DNA of 64,000 nt, taken from positions 1,564,661-1,628,660 of the forward strand of contig NZ_OY761810.1 in the NCBI RefSeq assembly GCF_963664915.1. The letters run 5' to 3'. Below, piece by piece: positions 30,033-39,302 of this stretch. The stretch comes from an uncultured Caproiciproducens sp. GTDB lineage: Bacteria; Bacillota; Clostridia; Oscillospirales; Acutalibacteraceae. The position numbers and the translations under genes are program-made. The notes below the pieces were generated by a model. It worked only from the letters and a program-made list of their open reading frames with translations. It was not told the origin of the DNA and did not search any database. How positions within the stretch are numbered: the first letter of the stretch is position 1; the number at the start of each line of letters is the position of its first letter.

Positions 30033-30290
30033 ATGGAGCAGTTTACTTATACCATTCAGGACCCGGACGGCCTACACGCGCGGCCGGCGGGAATGCTGGC
30101 AAAATTCGCTCTAAGCTGTACTTCTAGCGTGAGCATTAAAAAGGATGGTAAAAATTTGGATGCCAAGAGGCTATTCTCAGTGATGAGCCTCGGCGTTAAA
30201 AAAGGCGACAGCATCACCTTTCAGATTGAAGGAGAGAACGACAAGGCGGACTGCGCAAAATTAAAATCATTTTGTGAAAGGAACATTTAA
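30033..30290 (+). CDS. Second HPr-like phosphocarrier, lacking Ser46
   Basis: 85 residues, His15 in DGLHARPAG. Position 46 is Arg (DAKRLFSVMSLGV), and the hydrophobic IM that follows in HPr is LF. Like the preceding paralogue it keeps the PTS His but not the kinase Ser. GGAGG lies nine bases upstream of the ATG. The pair is unlikely to be a simple duplication, as the two differ over most of their length. Confidence 0.85.
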   Translation: MEQFTYTIQDPDGLHARPAGMLAKFALSCTSSVSIKKDGKNLDAKRLFSVMSLGVKKGDSITFQIEGENDKADCAKLKSFCERNI

Positions 30291-30327
30291 AAGCCGGTAC
30301 TCTGATTACATAAATTTCCAATGTACT

Positions 30328-30366
30328 GCGGGGGTTACTCCGGCGATTTGCCGGAGTAACCCCCGC
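30328..30366. terminator. Strong terminator after the PTS cluster
   Basis: A perfect 17-bp GC-rich inverted repeat (GCGGGGGTTACTCCGGC and its complement) with a 5-nt loop, then TTAATTT. It separates the PTS genes (+) from the convergent permease gene (-) and probably works in both directions. Confidence 0.8.
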
Positions 30367-30373
30367 TTAATTT

Positions 30374-30404
30374 ACAGTATAAGGCAGCCTCTGCCTTATA
30401 CTGT
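30374..30404 (-). terminator. Hairpin after the AI-2E-type permease gene
   Basis: A perfect 14-bp inverted repeat (ACAGTATAAGGCAG and its complement) around CCT, directly after the stop of the minus-strand gene at 30407. It lacks a T-run, so with the neighbouring hairpin it may form a tandem end structure. Confidence 0.6.
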
Positions 30405-30406
30405 GG

Positions 30407-31573
30407 CTAGTCCTCCTGCGGGGGACTGTGACGGAGCTTCGATTTCTCCATTCGTCTATTTACATCTTCACGCAGAAGCGTATACATCACGGCACAGAGG
30501 GGAATATTGACAAGCATCCCAACGATACCGAACGTATTTCCACCGATTGTAACGGCTACAAGCACCCATAGGGCCGGCAGTCCAACTTTTGATCCGACAA
30601 CGTGCGGGAAAATGAGATTGCCCTCCAGCTGTTGAAGTACAACAAAAAATATAATAAACCAGACTGCTTGAATGGGGCTGACGACTAAGATCAGCAAGGC
30701 GCCGATGCAGGTACTTAAAAATGCGCCAAAAATCGGAATCAACGCCATGAAGGCTACAATAACGGACACAAGAAGCGCAAAGGGAAAGCGAAAAATCTGC
30801 ATTCCGATAAAGCAGAGAGAGCCGAGGATGCATGCTTCTGTACACTGCCCCGCAATAAAATTTGAAAAGGCGTGGTTTGTAAGGCTGCATATGCGAATAA
30901 TTATGGCCGACGGCTTTTGGGGCAGATAGGCACACAAAATCCGTTTGGTCTGGGCTTCCAGCTTCTCTTTCTGCACAAGAATGTTGATTGCGAAAACAAG
31001 GCCCAATATCAGTGTGATGAGTGCATGGAACAAGTTTGTGGCTACCGTAACGGTGGAGCCCACCAGCGTGTTGGCCAGTTTCTGTCCGGCCTGAGCCAGC
31101 ATCTGACTGATATTTGTCCAGTCGATATTTATATTGTTAACATATTCACTGATGGCGGGGTATTTTTTTTCGGTTTTCATTAAATTTGTTTGTAATTCGC
31201 TGAAAAAGCTCGGAATATTATTTGTCAGGCTGGTGATTGTGCGGACAAGCTCCGGTAATACAATCAATATCATCAAAGCGATAATACCGATTACAATCAG
31301 AAATGTGATCAGGATACTTATTGTACGGCGCACTTTTGGCCAATTTTTTGTGAATCGGCGACTGATTGGTGCAAAAAGACGCCCCTCCACCTGCCGCATC
31401 AGAACATTGAGGATAAACGCGATTGCCAGACCGAGCAGGATTGGTTCAAATATACCGACGATAATTTTTGCAAGTTCGGAAAAACGATATAAATTTTGCA
31501 GCCCAAGGTAGAATGCAATGCCAAAGGCGATGAGCAACGCAATTTTTTTCAGGTTGCTTTTATTTAGTTCCAT
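30407..31573 (-). CDS. AI-2E family membrane transporter
   Basis: 388 residues. Hydrophobic segments at about 9-25, 35-60, 82-110, 180-205, 240-265, 268-300 and 320-360 give the eight-helix layout of the PerM/YdiK/TqsA family. The motif GxxLxxPLxxxLxxFLPxxG-like FMALIPIFGAFLSTCIGALL is recognisable. Members include Na+/H+ antiporters and possible autoinducer exporters; the substrate here is unknown. The C-terminus is basic and cytoplasmic. Confidence 0.85.
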   Translation of the reverse strand: MELNKSNLKKIALLIAFGIAFYLGLQNLYRFSELAKIIVGIFEPILLGLAIAFILNVLMRQVEGRLFAPISRRFTKNWPKVRRTISILITFLIVIGIIALMILIVLPELVRTITSLTNNIPSFFSELQTNLMKTEKKYPAISEYVNNINIDWTNISQMLAQAGQKLANTLVGSTVTVATNLFHALITLILGLVFAINILVQKEKLEAQTKRILCAYLPQKPSAIIIRICSLTNHAFSNFIAGQCTEACILGSLCFIGMQIFRFPFALLVSVIVAFMALIPIFGAFLSTCIGALLILVVSPIQAVWFIIFFVVLQQLEGNLIFPHVVGSKVGLPALWVLVAVTIGGNTFGIVGMLVNIPLCAVMYTLLREDVNRRMEKSKLRHSPPQED

Positions 31574-31638
31574 TTTCTTTTCCTTCCAGCTGTTGGATGA
31601 TCTTTATCTTAAACTTTCCATTCTTATCCAATGATAGT

Positions 31639-31647
31639 ATTATATCA
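31639..31647 (-). promoter_or_regulatory. Extended -10 promoter element of the AI-2E-type gene
   Basis: On the minus strand TGATATAAT matches the extended -10 (TGnTATAAT), about 65 bases before the ATG. No clear -35 was found. Confidence 0.4.
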
Positions 31648-31691
31648 TACTTTAAACTTATTCCATACTATATATCTTCATTTTTCGCCTG

Positions 31692-32360
31692 TCAATGATC
31701 TTTCTGCGGATGAATAATCCAGCCTCCGTTAGAAAGCACCAGTGAAAAGGCGGCATTCTTGGCAACTTGTAAATGGGTTTTTATTAATCCGGCAGCCTCT
31801 TCATAGTTGTCAGCCAATACCGCATCAATGATTTTGATGTGTTCCTGTGTAGATTGTGAAAGTCTAGATTCTTTTCTGCCGGATAAAATTCGGATTCGAT
31901 TATTTTGGACCTGAATATTATCGTAGATCTGAATGATATATTTATTTTGTGTTGCCGTAATGAAAATCCGGTGCGCCCTGTCATCAATTTCATATAATCT
32001 TTCAATGTTATCCATGGTATACTCTTGAGTAAACAATTCGCGAATGGAAATTAAAATGCTTTTATCAACTTTGTTCCCGTATTTTTCAATAGCAAAAGGC
32101 TCAATGAGCATTCTTGTTTCATAAATCATATTGATTTCATTGATCGACAGTTCCGTGACGATAATTCCCTTTTTGGGAATTATTTTAACCAGGCTCTCCT
32201 GTTCCAATCGGCCGATGGCGTCGCGTATCGGCGTCCTGCTCACCCCGATCTCCTCTTGAAGAAAATTTTCGTTCAAAAAACTATTGGGAGGGTATTCGCA
32301 GGACACAATTTTCGATTTGATAATGTTGTATGCCTTTTCCTTTAAACTTTTGCTTTTCAT
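31692..32360 (-). CDS. GntR-family transcriptional regulator (FadR/FCD type)
   Basis: 222 residues: an N-terminal winged helix (about 1-75; EEIGVSRTPIRDAIGRLEQESLVKI) and an FCD ligand-binding domain with metal-site residues (DDRAHRIFI, EHIKIIDAVLADNYEEA). Divergent from the dehydrogenase-uxaB-uxaA operon and flanked by GTATAC palindromes, so it is probably the local hexuronate-responsive repressor. UxuR/ExuR-type regulators of other bacteria belong to the same family. Confidence 0.9.
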   Translation of the reverse strand: MKSKSLKEKAYNIIKSKIVSCEYPPNSFLNENFLQEEIGVSRTPIRDAIGRLEQESLVKIIPKKGIIVTELSINEINMIYETRMLIEPFAIEKYGNKVDKSILISIRELFTQEYTMDNIERLYEIDDRAHRIFITATQNKYIIQIYDNIQVQNNRIRILSGRKESRLSQSTQEHIKIIDAVLADNYEEAAGLIKTHLQVAKNAAFSLVLSNGGWIIHPQKDH

Positions 32361-32380
32361 ATTAATCTTCCCAACTTAAC

Positions 32381-32390
32381 TTGTATACAA
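32381..32390. promoter_or_regulatory. Candidate GntR operator upstream of the regulator gene
   Basis: Perfect 10-bp palindrome TTGTATACAA, 20 bases upstream of the regulator start. The same palindrome occurs in the operator at 32582, which supports autoregulation. Confidence 0.65.
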
Positions 32391-32549
32391 CAAGAATTAT
32401 TTTTTTGAATCTGTTTTTATCATAACATATAAATTTATATTTTAAAATAACAAAATACATTAATATATTTTAAATATTTTAAGAATGACCATAAATAATA
32501 GCAGTTATAAGTTAAATTAAATAAAAATATAAATTATTATTTTGGTTTA

Positions 32550-32578
32550 TTGACAATTTAAAATAATGGAGTTACTAT
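32550..32578 (+). promoter_or_regulatory. Promoter of the hexuronate operon
   Basis: TTGACA-N17-TACTAT with a consensus -35. It ends four bases before the operator at 32582, so a bound repressor would cover the transcription start. Confidence 0.7.
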
Positions 32579-32581
32579 ATT

Positions 32582-32604
32582 GTTGTATACAATAAGTATA
32601 CAAC
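32582..32604. promoter_or_regulatory. Candidate GntR operator at the hexuronate operon start site
   Basis: Perfect 9-bp inverted repeat GTTGTATAC-AATAA-GTATACAAC that also contains the TTGTATACAA palindrome found at 32381. It directly follows the -10 box. Confidence 0.7.
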
Positions 32605-32636
32605 ATCAAACAATTTTGACGAAAAGAGGAAGAGGA

Positions 32637-33656
32637 TTGAGATATGTATCGATTGATCGTCCCGGCGAGGCAGTCATTAAAGAATGCCCGATACCGAACC
32701 CCCGGAAAGGAGAAGCCTTACTCAAAATGCTGTTCGGAGGACTTTGCGGCAGCGATTTAAATACCTATAGGGGAACTATGGCCTATTCATCCTATCCCCG
32801 CGTGCCCGGCCATGAATTTTCCGCCGAAATCGTGGAAATCGGTGAAAATTCGATGGGCCTGCGACCGGGAATGATTGTTACCGGAAACCCATACTTTAAT
32901 TGCGGACATTGCTACCCGTGCAGAAAAGGTTTGGTCAACTGCTGTGAAACCAACCAAACAATGGGCGTGCAGAGGGACGGCGCTTTCGCAGAATATTTTA
33001 CAATGCCGGTTGAACGCCTGTATAACGGCAAGGGAATTCCGCCGGAGCAGCTGGCTCTGATCGAACCGTTCTGTGTCGGCTATCACGGAATAAAAAGAGC
33101 GGGCATCCATAAAGACGATAAGGTCTTAATCTTAGGTGCGGGAACCATCGGCGTTTTTGCTGCGATGTCGGCCCGGCTGATGGGCGGGCAGGTTTACATA
33201 TGTGACATAGCTCCGGAAAAATTGCAATATGCAGAAAGTCATTTCAACATTACGGGTACAGTTTCAAATGATTATCCCGTGCATTTTATGGATCAGGTGA
33301 AAGCGATTACCCATGCGGACGGGTTTGATGTCGTAATTGAAGCGGTCGGATTGGCTTCAACCTTTCAAAATTGCATTGACGCATGTGCGTACGGCGGAAA
33401 AATGGTTCAAATCGGAATTGGCAAACAGAACGCGGATTTCAGCTTTACTTCCATACAAAAAAAAGAACTGAATATTGCGGGTTCAAGAAATTCCGTCAAG
33501 GAGGATTTTTTGCATCTGATTGATTTCGTAAGCGAAGGGCGGATCAGCATCAAAAAGGTAATTACGCATACGTATGATTTTTTACAGGCGGGAAAAGCTT
33601 TTTCCAATTTCGATACGGACACGGGATCTATACTAAAAGTCATGCTGAAGTTTTAG
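32637..33656 (+). CDS. Zinc-dependent alcohol/polyol dehydrogenase (MDR family)
   Basis: About 339 residues from a TTG at 32637 (RYVSIDRPGEA), chosen because it has a GAGG site and because the frame upstream overlaps the operator. Catalytic Zn region GLCGSDLNTYRG with GHEFSAEIVEIG; structural Zn Cys in NCGHCYPCRKGLVNCC; Rossmann GAGTIGVFAA. It resembles the L-threonine, galactitol-1-phosphate and L-gulonate dehydrogenase branch. In a cluster with uxaB and uxaA, a role in hexuronate or aldonate oxidation is likely but the substrate is not fixed. Confidence 0.85.
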   Translation: MRYVSIDRPGEAVIKECPIPNPRKGEALLKMLFGGLCGSDLNTYRGTMAYSSYPRVPGHEFSAEIVEIGENSMGLRPGMIVTGNPYFNCGHCYPCRKGLVNCCETNQTMGVQRDGAFAEYFTMPVERLYNGKGIPPEQLALIEPFCVGYHGIKRAGIHKDDKVLILGAGTIGVFAAMSARLMGGQVYICDIAPEKLQYAESHFNITGTVSNDYPVHFMDQVKAITHADGFDVVIEAVGLASTFQNCIDACAYGGKMVQIGIGKQNADFSFTSIQKKELNIAGSRNSVKEDFLHLIDFVSEGRISIKKVITHTYDFLQAGKAFSNFDTDTGSILKVMLKF

Positions 33657-33722
33657 CCGATATGATGCCTTCACACAGCGGGACGGATGCAGAGAAATTT
33701 ATATACTTCAGGAGGAAAATGG

Positions 33723-35180
33723 ATGGAAAGGCTTACTAAAAGCATCATTCCGAACTATAAAAAATATCCAATTAAAGTTTTGCAGTTCGGCGAAGGGAAT
33801 TTTTTACGTGCGTTCGTAGATTGGCAAATCGATAAAATGAACTGCGAAGCCGGATTTAACGGTGGTGTGGCAATTGTTCAGCCGCTGCCGAAGGGAAACA
33901 CCGGACTGCTGAACGAACAGGATTGTCTTTACACACTGTTTCTTCAGGGAATAAAAGACGGGAAAGCGGTTAGGGAACACAGAATTATCAACAGCGTAAG
34001 TGCGGCAGTCAATCCGTATGACGATTATGAAGCTTTTTTGAATCTCGCAAAATGCGAGTCTCTTCGTTTTATCGTGTCAAACACGACGGAAGCCGGTATC
34101 GCTTATGACCCGGCCGATCAAATGACCGACCGGCCGCCGGTCAGCTATCCGGCAAAATTAACGGTGTTTTTATATCAGCGTTTTTTGAGTTTTGGCGGAG
34201 AACCGGAAAAAGGCCTTGTTATTATTCCGTGCGAATTGATTGACCGCAACGGCGAAAAATTAAAGAAATGTGTTCTTCAATATTCGACGCTATGGAATCT
34301 GGATAAAGCATTTATAACGTGGCTGAACGGCTCCAATACATTTTGCTGCAGCTTGGTTGACAGAATTGTGCCCGGTTTTCCGAAAGATACGATCGAAGAA
34401 ATCACGAAAGAACTGGGTTATACAGACGATGCGGTAGACGTAGGGGAGCAGTTCCATCTTTGGGTCATTGAGGGCCCGCAGTGGATAAAAAATGAGCTTC
34501 CGTTTGAAAAAGCGGGGCTGAATATAAAATTGGTTGAGGATATGACCCCTTATAGGACGCGCAAGGTTCGCATTTTAAACGGTGCGCATACAACACTGGT
34601 TGCTGTGGCTTATTTGCTTGGTCTGGACACGGTGGGAGAAGCCGTTAACAATCCGGTTGCGTCAGAATTTCTTCACGAGGCTGTCTTCAATGAGATTATT
34701 CCTACGCTGGATCTTCCCAGAAAGGAGCTGGAGGAATTTGCCGCGGCAGTGCTGGAACGTTTTCAAAATCCCTATGTCAAACATTACCTGATGAGCATCG
34801 CGCTGAATTCTTTTTCAAAGTACGAGACCCGTGTTTTGCCGTCGCTGCTGAAATATTTTGAACGCACAAAGAAGCTGCCAAGCCATTTGGTATTTTCTCT
34901 GGCGGCTTTGCTGGAATTTTATAAGGGAACCAGAGGAGCGGAAAAAATTCCGCTCAACGACGAAGATCAGGTTCTGGAATTCATGAAAGGCCAGTGGCTT
35001 TCCTGTGACGGATCAAATAATTCCCTGCTAAAGCTGGTTCAACAGGTACTGGCCTTTCAACATATTTGGAAAACGGACTTGAATAAGGTGCCGGGTTTGA
35101 CGGAAGCGGTTTCCCGTTATCTTGCGGTCATTGAAAAGCAGGGCATGGGAAAAGCTGTACAGCAGTTAAATGAGGATTAA
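33723..35180 (+). CDS. uxaB: Tagaturonate reductase (altronate oxidoreductase)
   Basis: 485 residues from the ATG at 33723 (AGGAGG upstream). Mannitol-dehydrogenase-like fold: [18 protein letters not shown] near the N-terminus, [11 protein letters not shown], and the catalytic KxxxxNxxH as [12 protein letters not shown]. It reduces tagaturonate to altronate in galacturonate breakdown. Followed six bases later by uxaA, the next enzyme of the pathway. Confidence 0.93.
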   Translation: MERLTKSIIPNYKKYPIKVLQFGEGNFLRAFVDWQIDKMNCEAGFNGGVAIVQPLPKGNTGLLNEQDCLYTLFLQGIKDGKAVREHRIINSVSAAVNPYDDYEAFLNLAKCESLRFIVSNTTEAGIAYDPADQMTDRPPVSYPAKLTVFLYQRFLSFGGEPEKGLVIIPCELIDRNGEKLKKCVLQYSTLWNLDKAFITWLNGSNTFCCSLVDRIVPGFPKDTIEEITKELGYTDDAVDVGEQFHLWVIEGPQWIKNELPFEKAGLNIKLVEDMTPYRTRKVRILNGAHTTLVAVAYLLGLDTVGEAVNNPVASEFLHEAVFNEIIPTLDLPRKELEEFAAAVLERFQNPYVKHYLMSIALNSFSKYETRVLPSLLKYFERTKKLPSHLVFSLAALLEFYKGTRGAEKIPLNDEDQVLEFMKGQWLSCDGSNNSLLKLVQQVLAFQHIWKTDLNKVPGLTEAVSRYLAVIEKQGMGKAVQQLNED

Positions 35181-35185
35181 CAGGA

Positions 35186-36676
35186 ATGAAGAACGCAATT
35201 CAAATTCATGAAAAAGACAATACTGCGGTTGCTTTGACAGATCTGAAAAAGGGAGAGACTGTCGTTGCGGGCGGCATACAGATTTTATTGAAAGAAGATA
35301 TAGGCCGCGGGCACAAGCTGGCTTTGGCTGATATTGAAGAGGGAGAAAACGTCATCAAATACGGATACCCCATTGGTCAGGCAAGGCAAAAAATTTCTTG
35401 CGGGTCATGGATTCATTCTCATAATCTAAAGACGAATCTGGATATTTCCTCTGAAAATTATACATACAAAAAACGAATTGAAAATGGTTCGTTTCCAGAC
35501 AGGCAGTTCACATTTAAAGGGTATCGGCGGTTCGACGGCAGTGTTGGAATTCGAAATGAAATTTGGATTATCCCAACCGTAGGCTGCGTGAATGAAATCG
35601 GTGAGCAAATCATTCGTAAATTTTGTGAACAGGTAAAAGAAATTCATGCCGACAGTCTCAAGGTACTGAAGCACAACTACGGATGTTCCCAGCTGGGGGA
35701 TGATTTGTCCAATACACGGCGGATTCTTGCCGATTTTGCGCGACATCCCAATGCGGGGGGCGTCCTGATTCTCAGCCTTGGGTGTGAAAACAATACGCTT
35801 CCCGAATTTGTGGAAGAAATGGGATCATACGATAAAAGCTGCGTGCGTTTTCTCAAATGTCAAAGCGCAGGCGATGAAATTGAGGAGGGAGCCCGGCTGC
35901 TTGCCGAACTAAACGACAGAATGCGGCAGGACAAAAGGGAAACCTGCAGCCTTACCGAGCTTAAAGTCGGCATGAAGTGCGGCGGTTCCGACGGCCTTTC
36001 CGGCATAACGGCAAACCCGCTGATTGGCGCATATTCTGATTTTTTAACTGGGCAGGGCGGCACAAGCGTACTGACAGAAGTCCCGGAAATGTTCGGCGCT
36101 GAAACAATTCTGATGAATCGGGCACGGGATGAGTCGGTATTTCACAGTATCGTAAGCTTAATCCAAAATTTCAAACACTATTTTACGGAAAACCATCAGC
36201 CTGTTTATGAAAACCCATCTCCTGGCAATAAGGAGGGCGGGATCACGACTCTGGAAGAAAAATCTCTCGGATGTGTACAAAAGGCCGGGTCTGCGGTGAT
36301 AGAAGATGTTCTGGACTATGGCCGGCAGATTCAGAAAAAAGGGCTGAATCTGTTGTGCGCACCGGGGAATGATTTGGTTTCCTGCTCCGCACTGGCAGCC
36401 GCCGGGTGTCAAATAATATTATTTTCCACCGGAAGAGGGACGCCATTCGGAACGATGGTTCCGACTGTTAAAATATCAACCAACACGCAGCTTTATGAAG
36501 CGAAGCCAAGCTGGATTGATTTTGACGCCGGGAAATTGGTTGCCGGTGCAGATAAAATCGAGCTGCTTGAAGAATTAATTCAATTTACCATTGATACAGC
36601 AAACGGAACGGCAGTTCGGAATGAGAGCAACCACTTTAGCGAGATTGCCATTTGGAAAAATGGTGTCACATTATAA
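35186..36676 (+). CDS. uxaA: Altronate dehydratase
   Basis: 496 residues, full length: an N-terminal SAF domain (about 12-95; GRGHKLALADIEEGENVIKYG) and the C-terminal dehydratase domain (FKGYRRFDGSVGIRNEIWIIPTVGC, HNYGCSQLGDD, GMKCGGSDGLSGITANP). It dehydrates altronate to 2-keto-3-deoxygluconate with an iron-dependent centre. The expected kdgK/kdgA genes for the following steps are not intact nearby. Confidence 0.94.
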   Translation: MKNAIQIHEKDNTAVALTDLKKGETVVAGGIQILLKEDIGRGHKLALADIEEGENVIKYGYPIGQARQKISCGSWIHSHNLKTNLDISSENYTYKKRIENGSFPDRQFTFKGYRRFDGSVGIRNEIWIIPTVGCVNEIGEQIIRKFCEQVKEIHADSLKVLKHNYGCSQLGDDLSNTRRILADFARHPNAGGVLILSLGCENNTLPEFVEEMGSYDKSCVRFLKCQSAGDEIEEGARLLAELNDRMRQDKRETCSLTELKVGMKCGGSDGLSGITANPLIGAYSDFLTGQGGTSVLTEVPEMFGAETILMNRARDESVFHSIVSLIQNFKHYFTENHQPVYENPSPGNKEGGITTLEEKSLGCVQKAGSAVIEDVLDYGRQIQKKGLNLLCAPGNDLVSCSALAAAGCQIILFSTGRGTPFGTMVPTVKISTNTQLYEAKPSWIDFDAGKLVAGADKIELLEELIQFTIDTANGTAVRNESNHFSEIAIWKNGVTL

Positions 36677-36722
36677 TTTGCTGTTTTTGCAAATTGCTTT
36701 TATATAGTAGAAAAGGAGGCCT

Positions 36723-36989
36723 ATGGGCGGAGTAGTATCCGGAATTTTTACCGCTACGGAATCCGCCGCGTTCGCCTGCATTTATGCCTTTATAATTTCG
36801 GTATTTGTCTATCGGGAATTGAAAATTTCACAAATTCCGCGTTTATTAAAGTATTTCAGAAGAATTCTTTGCAATCTGATTGGCACATGGGTGGAAAACG
36901 GAGAATATCCCGCAGACATGCATTTGCTTGAACAAATCGTAAAGGGTATTTGTTATAATAATGCAAACAAGTATTTTGCATATAATTAA
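36723..36989 (+). pseudogene. Fragment of a TRAP transporter large permease (DctM)
   Basis: The first 42 codons ([36 protein letters not shown]) match the interior of DctM-type TRAP permeases, which run to about 430 residues. The similarity starts without any N-terminal part and stops near codon 50, after which the frame is unrelated. AGGAGG precedes the ATG by chance or as a relic. TRAP systems commonly import hexuronates, so this is a deletion remnant of the operon's transporter. Confidence 0.75.
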
Positions 36990-37005
36990 GAAAGAAGAGA
37001 TTGTA

Positions 37006-37371
37006 ATGGATAGTAAAAAACAAGAGCTTGGCTTTGAAGTGATGCATATCGGTTTTAATTCAGAGAATCTGGATGAGGCGCAGCGGAACGCAGATATACT
37101 GAAAGACCTTTTTGGCTTTGATGAGAAGGATACGCCAATTTCTATTTTCTCAAGCTCCAAAATAGAAATTATGAAGTACAAAAGCGCAGGAAGACTGGGC
37201 CATGTTGCCGTGGGTACAAATGACGCGGAGGCAGCGAAAAAATATTTAGTCTCAAAAGGAATTGAGTTTAATGAGAATTCGGCCAGTTTTGACAGTAACG
37301 GAAAATTGAAACTCATCTATTTAAAGAATGACATTGCAGGATTCGCGTTTCATTTAATTCAAAAAAGTTAA
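37006..37371 (+). CDS. VOC-fold protein of the KDPG-aldolase-associated type
   Basis: About 121 residues from the ATG at 37006. A glyoxalase/VOC fold: GFEVMHIGFNSENLDEAQ, GRLGHVAVGTNDAEAAKKYL, LKLIYLKNDIAGFAFHLIQ. Similar domains occur as C-terminal extensions of clostridial bifunctional KHG/KDPG aldolases and as their small neighbours. Here it stands alone after uxaB-uxaA and the TRAP remnant, so it may be the survivor of a deleted aldolase gene or a free-standing accessory. The link to KDPG aldolase is from memory of the family and unverified. Confidence 0.65.
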   Translation: MDSKKQELGFEVMHIGFNSENLDEAQRNADILKDLFGFDEKDTPISIFSSSKIEIMKYKSAGRLGHVAVGTNDAEAAKKYLVSKGIEFNENSASFDSNGKLKLIYLKNDIAGFAFHLIQKS

Positions 37372-37499
37372 AAGCCCACGGGTTTCGCTTTTGCGGAAAT
37401 CCAACTTTCTTCCGATTTGACGTGTGCTTACTATTAATTGTATAATAAGACGATAAAATAGTAGAACTACTTACGATAATCGGAATAGAGGATAAGATT

Positions 37500-39293
37500 G
37501 TGTTGTTATTATCTGCGGAAAAAATTAATAAAAGCTACAGTGAAAAAATATTGCTGAAAGATGTTTCATTAGGAATTCAAGAAGGCGATAAAATCGGAGT
37601 CATCGGCGTCAACGGCACCGGGAAAAGCACACTGCTGAAAATCATAGCAGGATTGGAAACACCGGACAGCGGTACAATTTCCAAGGCCGGTGGTGTTCGT
37701 GTGGGATATCTTCCGCAAAATCCGGTATTTCAGGAAGGCATTACAGTGCTCAAACAGGTGATGCAGGGAATTTCGGAACAGCAGCGCGAATCAAAGGACT
37801 ACGAATGCAAGTCCATTTTGACGCGGCTTGGCATTACTGATTTCGACGGACCGGTCAGCCGGCTTTCCGGCGGACAGAAAAAACGCGTGTCACTGGCAAG
37901 CGCTCTGGTCACTCCGGTTGAGGTGCTGGTACTGGACGAGCCCACTAACCATATGGACAACGACATGGTCGATTGGCTTGAAAACTATCTCGCGCGCTAT
38001 ACCGGCGCGATGCTGATGGTGACGCATGACCGCTATTTTCTTGACCGTGTCACCAATAAAATTGTTGAGCTGCAGGACGGTAATTTGTACGCCTATCAGG
38101 CGAACTATACAAAGTACCTTGAGCTGAAAATAGAACGGGAGAATATGGCCGCCGCGAGTGAGCGCAAGAGGCAAAGCCTGCTCAGCAAGGAACTGGAATG
38201 GATTCAGCGGGGCGCGCGCGCCCGCAGTACGAAACAACGTTTCCGTGTGGAGCGATTCGAAGAATTGAGCGCTCAGGACGTAAAGCAGGATCAGGCGAAC
38301 CTGAAAATGAGTTCTATGAGTACGCGGCTTGGCAGGAAAATTATTGAAATTGACGGCATCGGCAAACGTTACAGTGACAGGCAGCTCATTCAAAACTTCT
38401 CGTACAATCTGCTGCGGGATGACCGCATCGGGATTATCGGCGGAAACGGCTGCGGAAAATCCACTCTTCTAAAAATGATCATTGGAACGGTTGCCGCCGA
38501 CAACGGTACGGTTACCATCGGCGATACTGTGCGTATCGGCTATTTTTCACAGGAATGTGAAGAAATGGATACCGCTCTGCGCGCAATCGACTATATTAAG
38601 AATATCTCTGCGGAGGTCGTTACACCGGAAGGGACGCTGACCGCTTCGCAGATGATGGAAAAATTTCTTTTTACATCCGATTTGCAGTATTCCGTTGTCG
38701 GCAGGCTGTCGGGAGGGGAACGCCGCAGACTGTACCTGCTTGGAATTTTGATGCAGGCTCCGAATGTCCTGCTTTTTGACGAACCCACAAATGATCTTGA
38801 TATTCAGACGCTTACCATTCTTGAGGACTATCTCCAGAACTTTTCCGGCGCCGTCATTGTTGTTTCGCATGACCGCTATTTTCTTGACAAGGTAGTGGAA
38901 CATATCTTTTCCTTTGAACAGGACGGGGAAATTCACGATTATATAGGCGGCTATTCGGACTATATGGTGCGAAAGAAACCTGATTCTGCCGACGGCGCCA
39001 AAAGCAAAGAGAGTAAGCCGAAAACCGCTTATCGGGAAAAGTCGGACAGGCTGAAATTTACTTTCAAGGAACAGCGGGAATACGATGAAATCGACGCTGT
39101 GATTGCCGGGCTTGAAGAAAAGATTGCCTCGACAGACCAGGAAATTGTAAAAGAAGGCAGCAACTACGTTCGTTTATCGGAACTGATTGCCGAAAAGGAA
39201 GCGCTCACAGCAGAGCTGAATGCAAAAATGGACCGATGGGTATATCTGAACGATCTGAACGACCGAATTGAGGAACAAAACAGCGGCCGGTAA
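37500..39293 (+). CDS. ABC-F family ATPase (Uup/EttA-like)
   Basis: 597 residues, GTG start. Two ABC domains (Walker A GVNGTGKST about 37-45 and GGNGCGKST about 319-327; signatures LSGGQKKRVSLA and LSGGERRRLYLL; Walker B VLVLDEPTNHMD and VLLFDEPTNDLD) joined by the ABC-F linker, with no membrane helices. A charged C-terminal coiled coil (about 535-595) points to the Uup branch. ABC-F proteins act on the ribosome in translation quality control or antibiotic protection. Nothing here singles out a resistance role. Confidence 0.92.
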   Translation: MLLLSAEKINKSYSEKILLKDVSLGIQEGDKIGVIGVNGTGKSTLLKIIAGLETPDSGTISKAGGVRVGYLPQNPVFQEGITVLKQVMQGISEQQRESKDYECKSILTRLGITDFDGPVSRLSGGQKKRVSLASALVTPVEVLVLDEPTNHMDNDMVDWLENYLARYTGAMLMVTHDRYFLDRVTNKIVELQDGNLYAYQANYTKYLELKIERENMAAASERKRQSLLSKELEWIQRGARARSTKQRFRVERFEELSAQDVKQDQANLKMSSMSTRLGRKIIEIDGIGKRYSDRQLIQNFSYNLLRDDRIGIIGGNGCGKSTLLKMIIGTVAADNGTVTIGDTVRIGYFSQECEEMDTALRAIDYIKNISAEVVTPEGTLTASQMMEKFLFTSDLQYSVVGRLSGGERRRLYLLGILMQAPNVLLFDEPTNDLDIQTLTILEDYLQNFSGAVIVVSHDRYFLDKVVEHIFSFEQDGEIHDYIGGYSDYMVRKKPDSADGAKSKESKPKTAYREKSDRLKFTFKEQREYDEIDAVIAGLEEKIASTDQEIVKEGSNYVRLSELIAEKEALTAELNAKMDRWVYLNDLNDRIEEQNSGR

Positions 39294-39302
39294 ATTTGAG
39301 CA

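Noticed and set aside
30374-30404. A possible small RNA gene between the convergent PTS and AI-2E-type genes
   Set aside because: The two hairpins are well explained as tandem terminators of convergent genes, and no separate promoter is visible.
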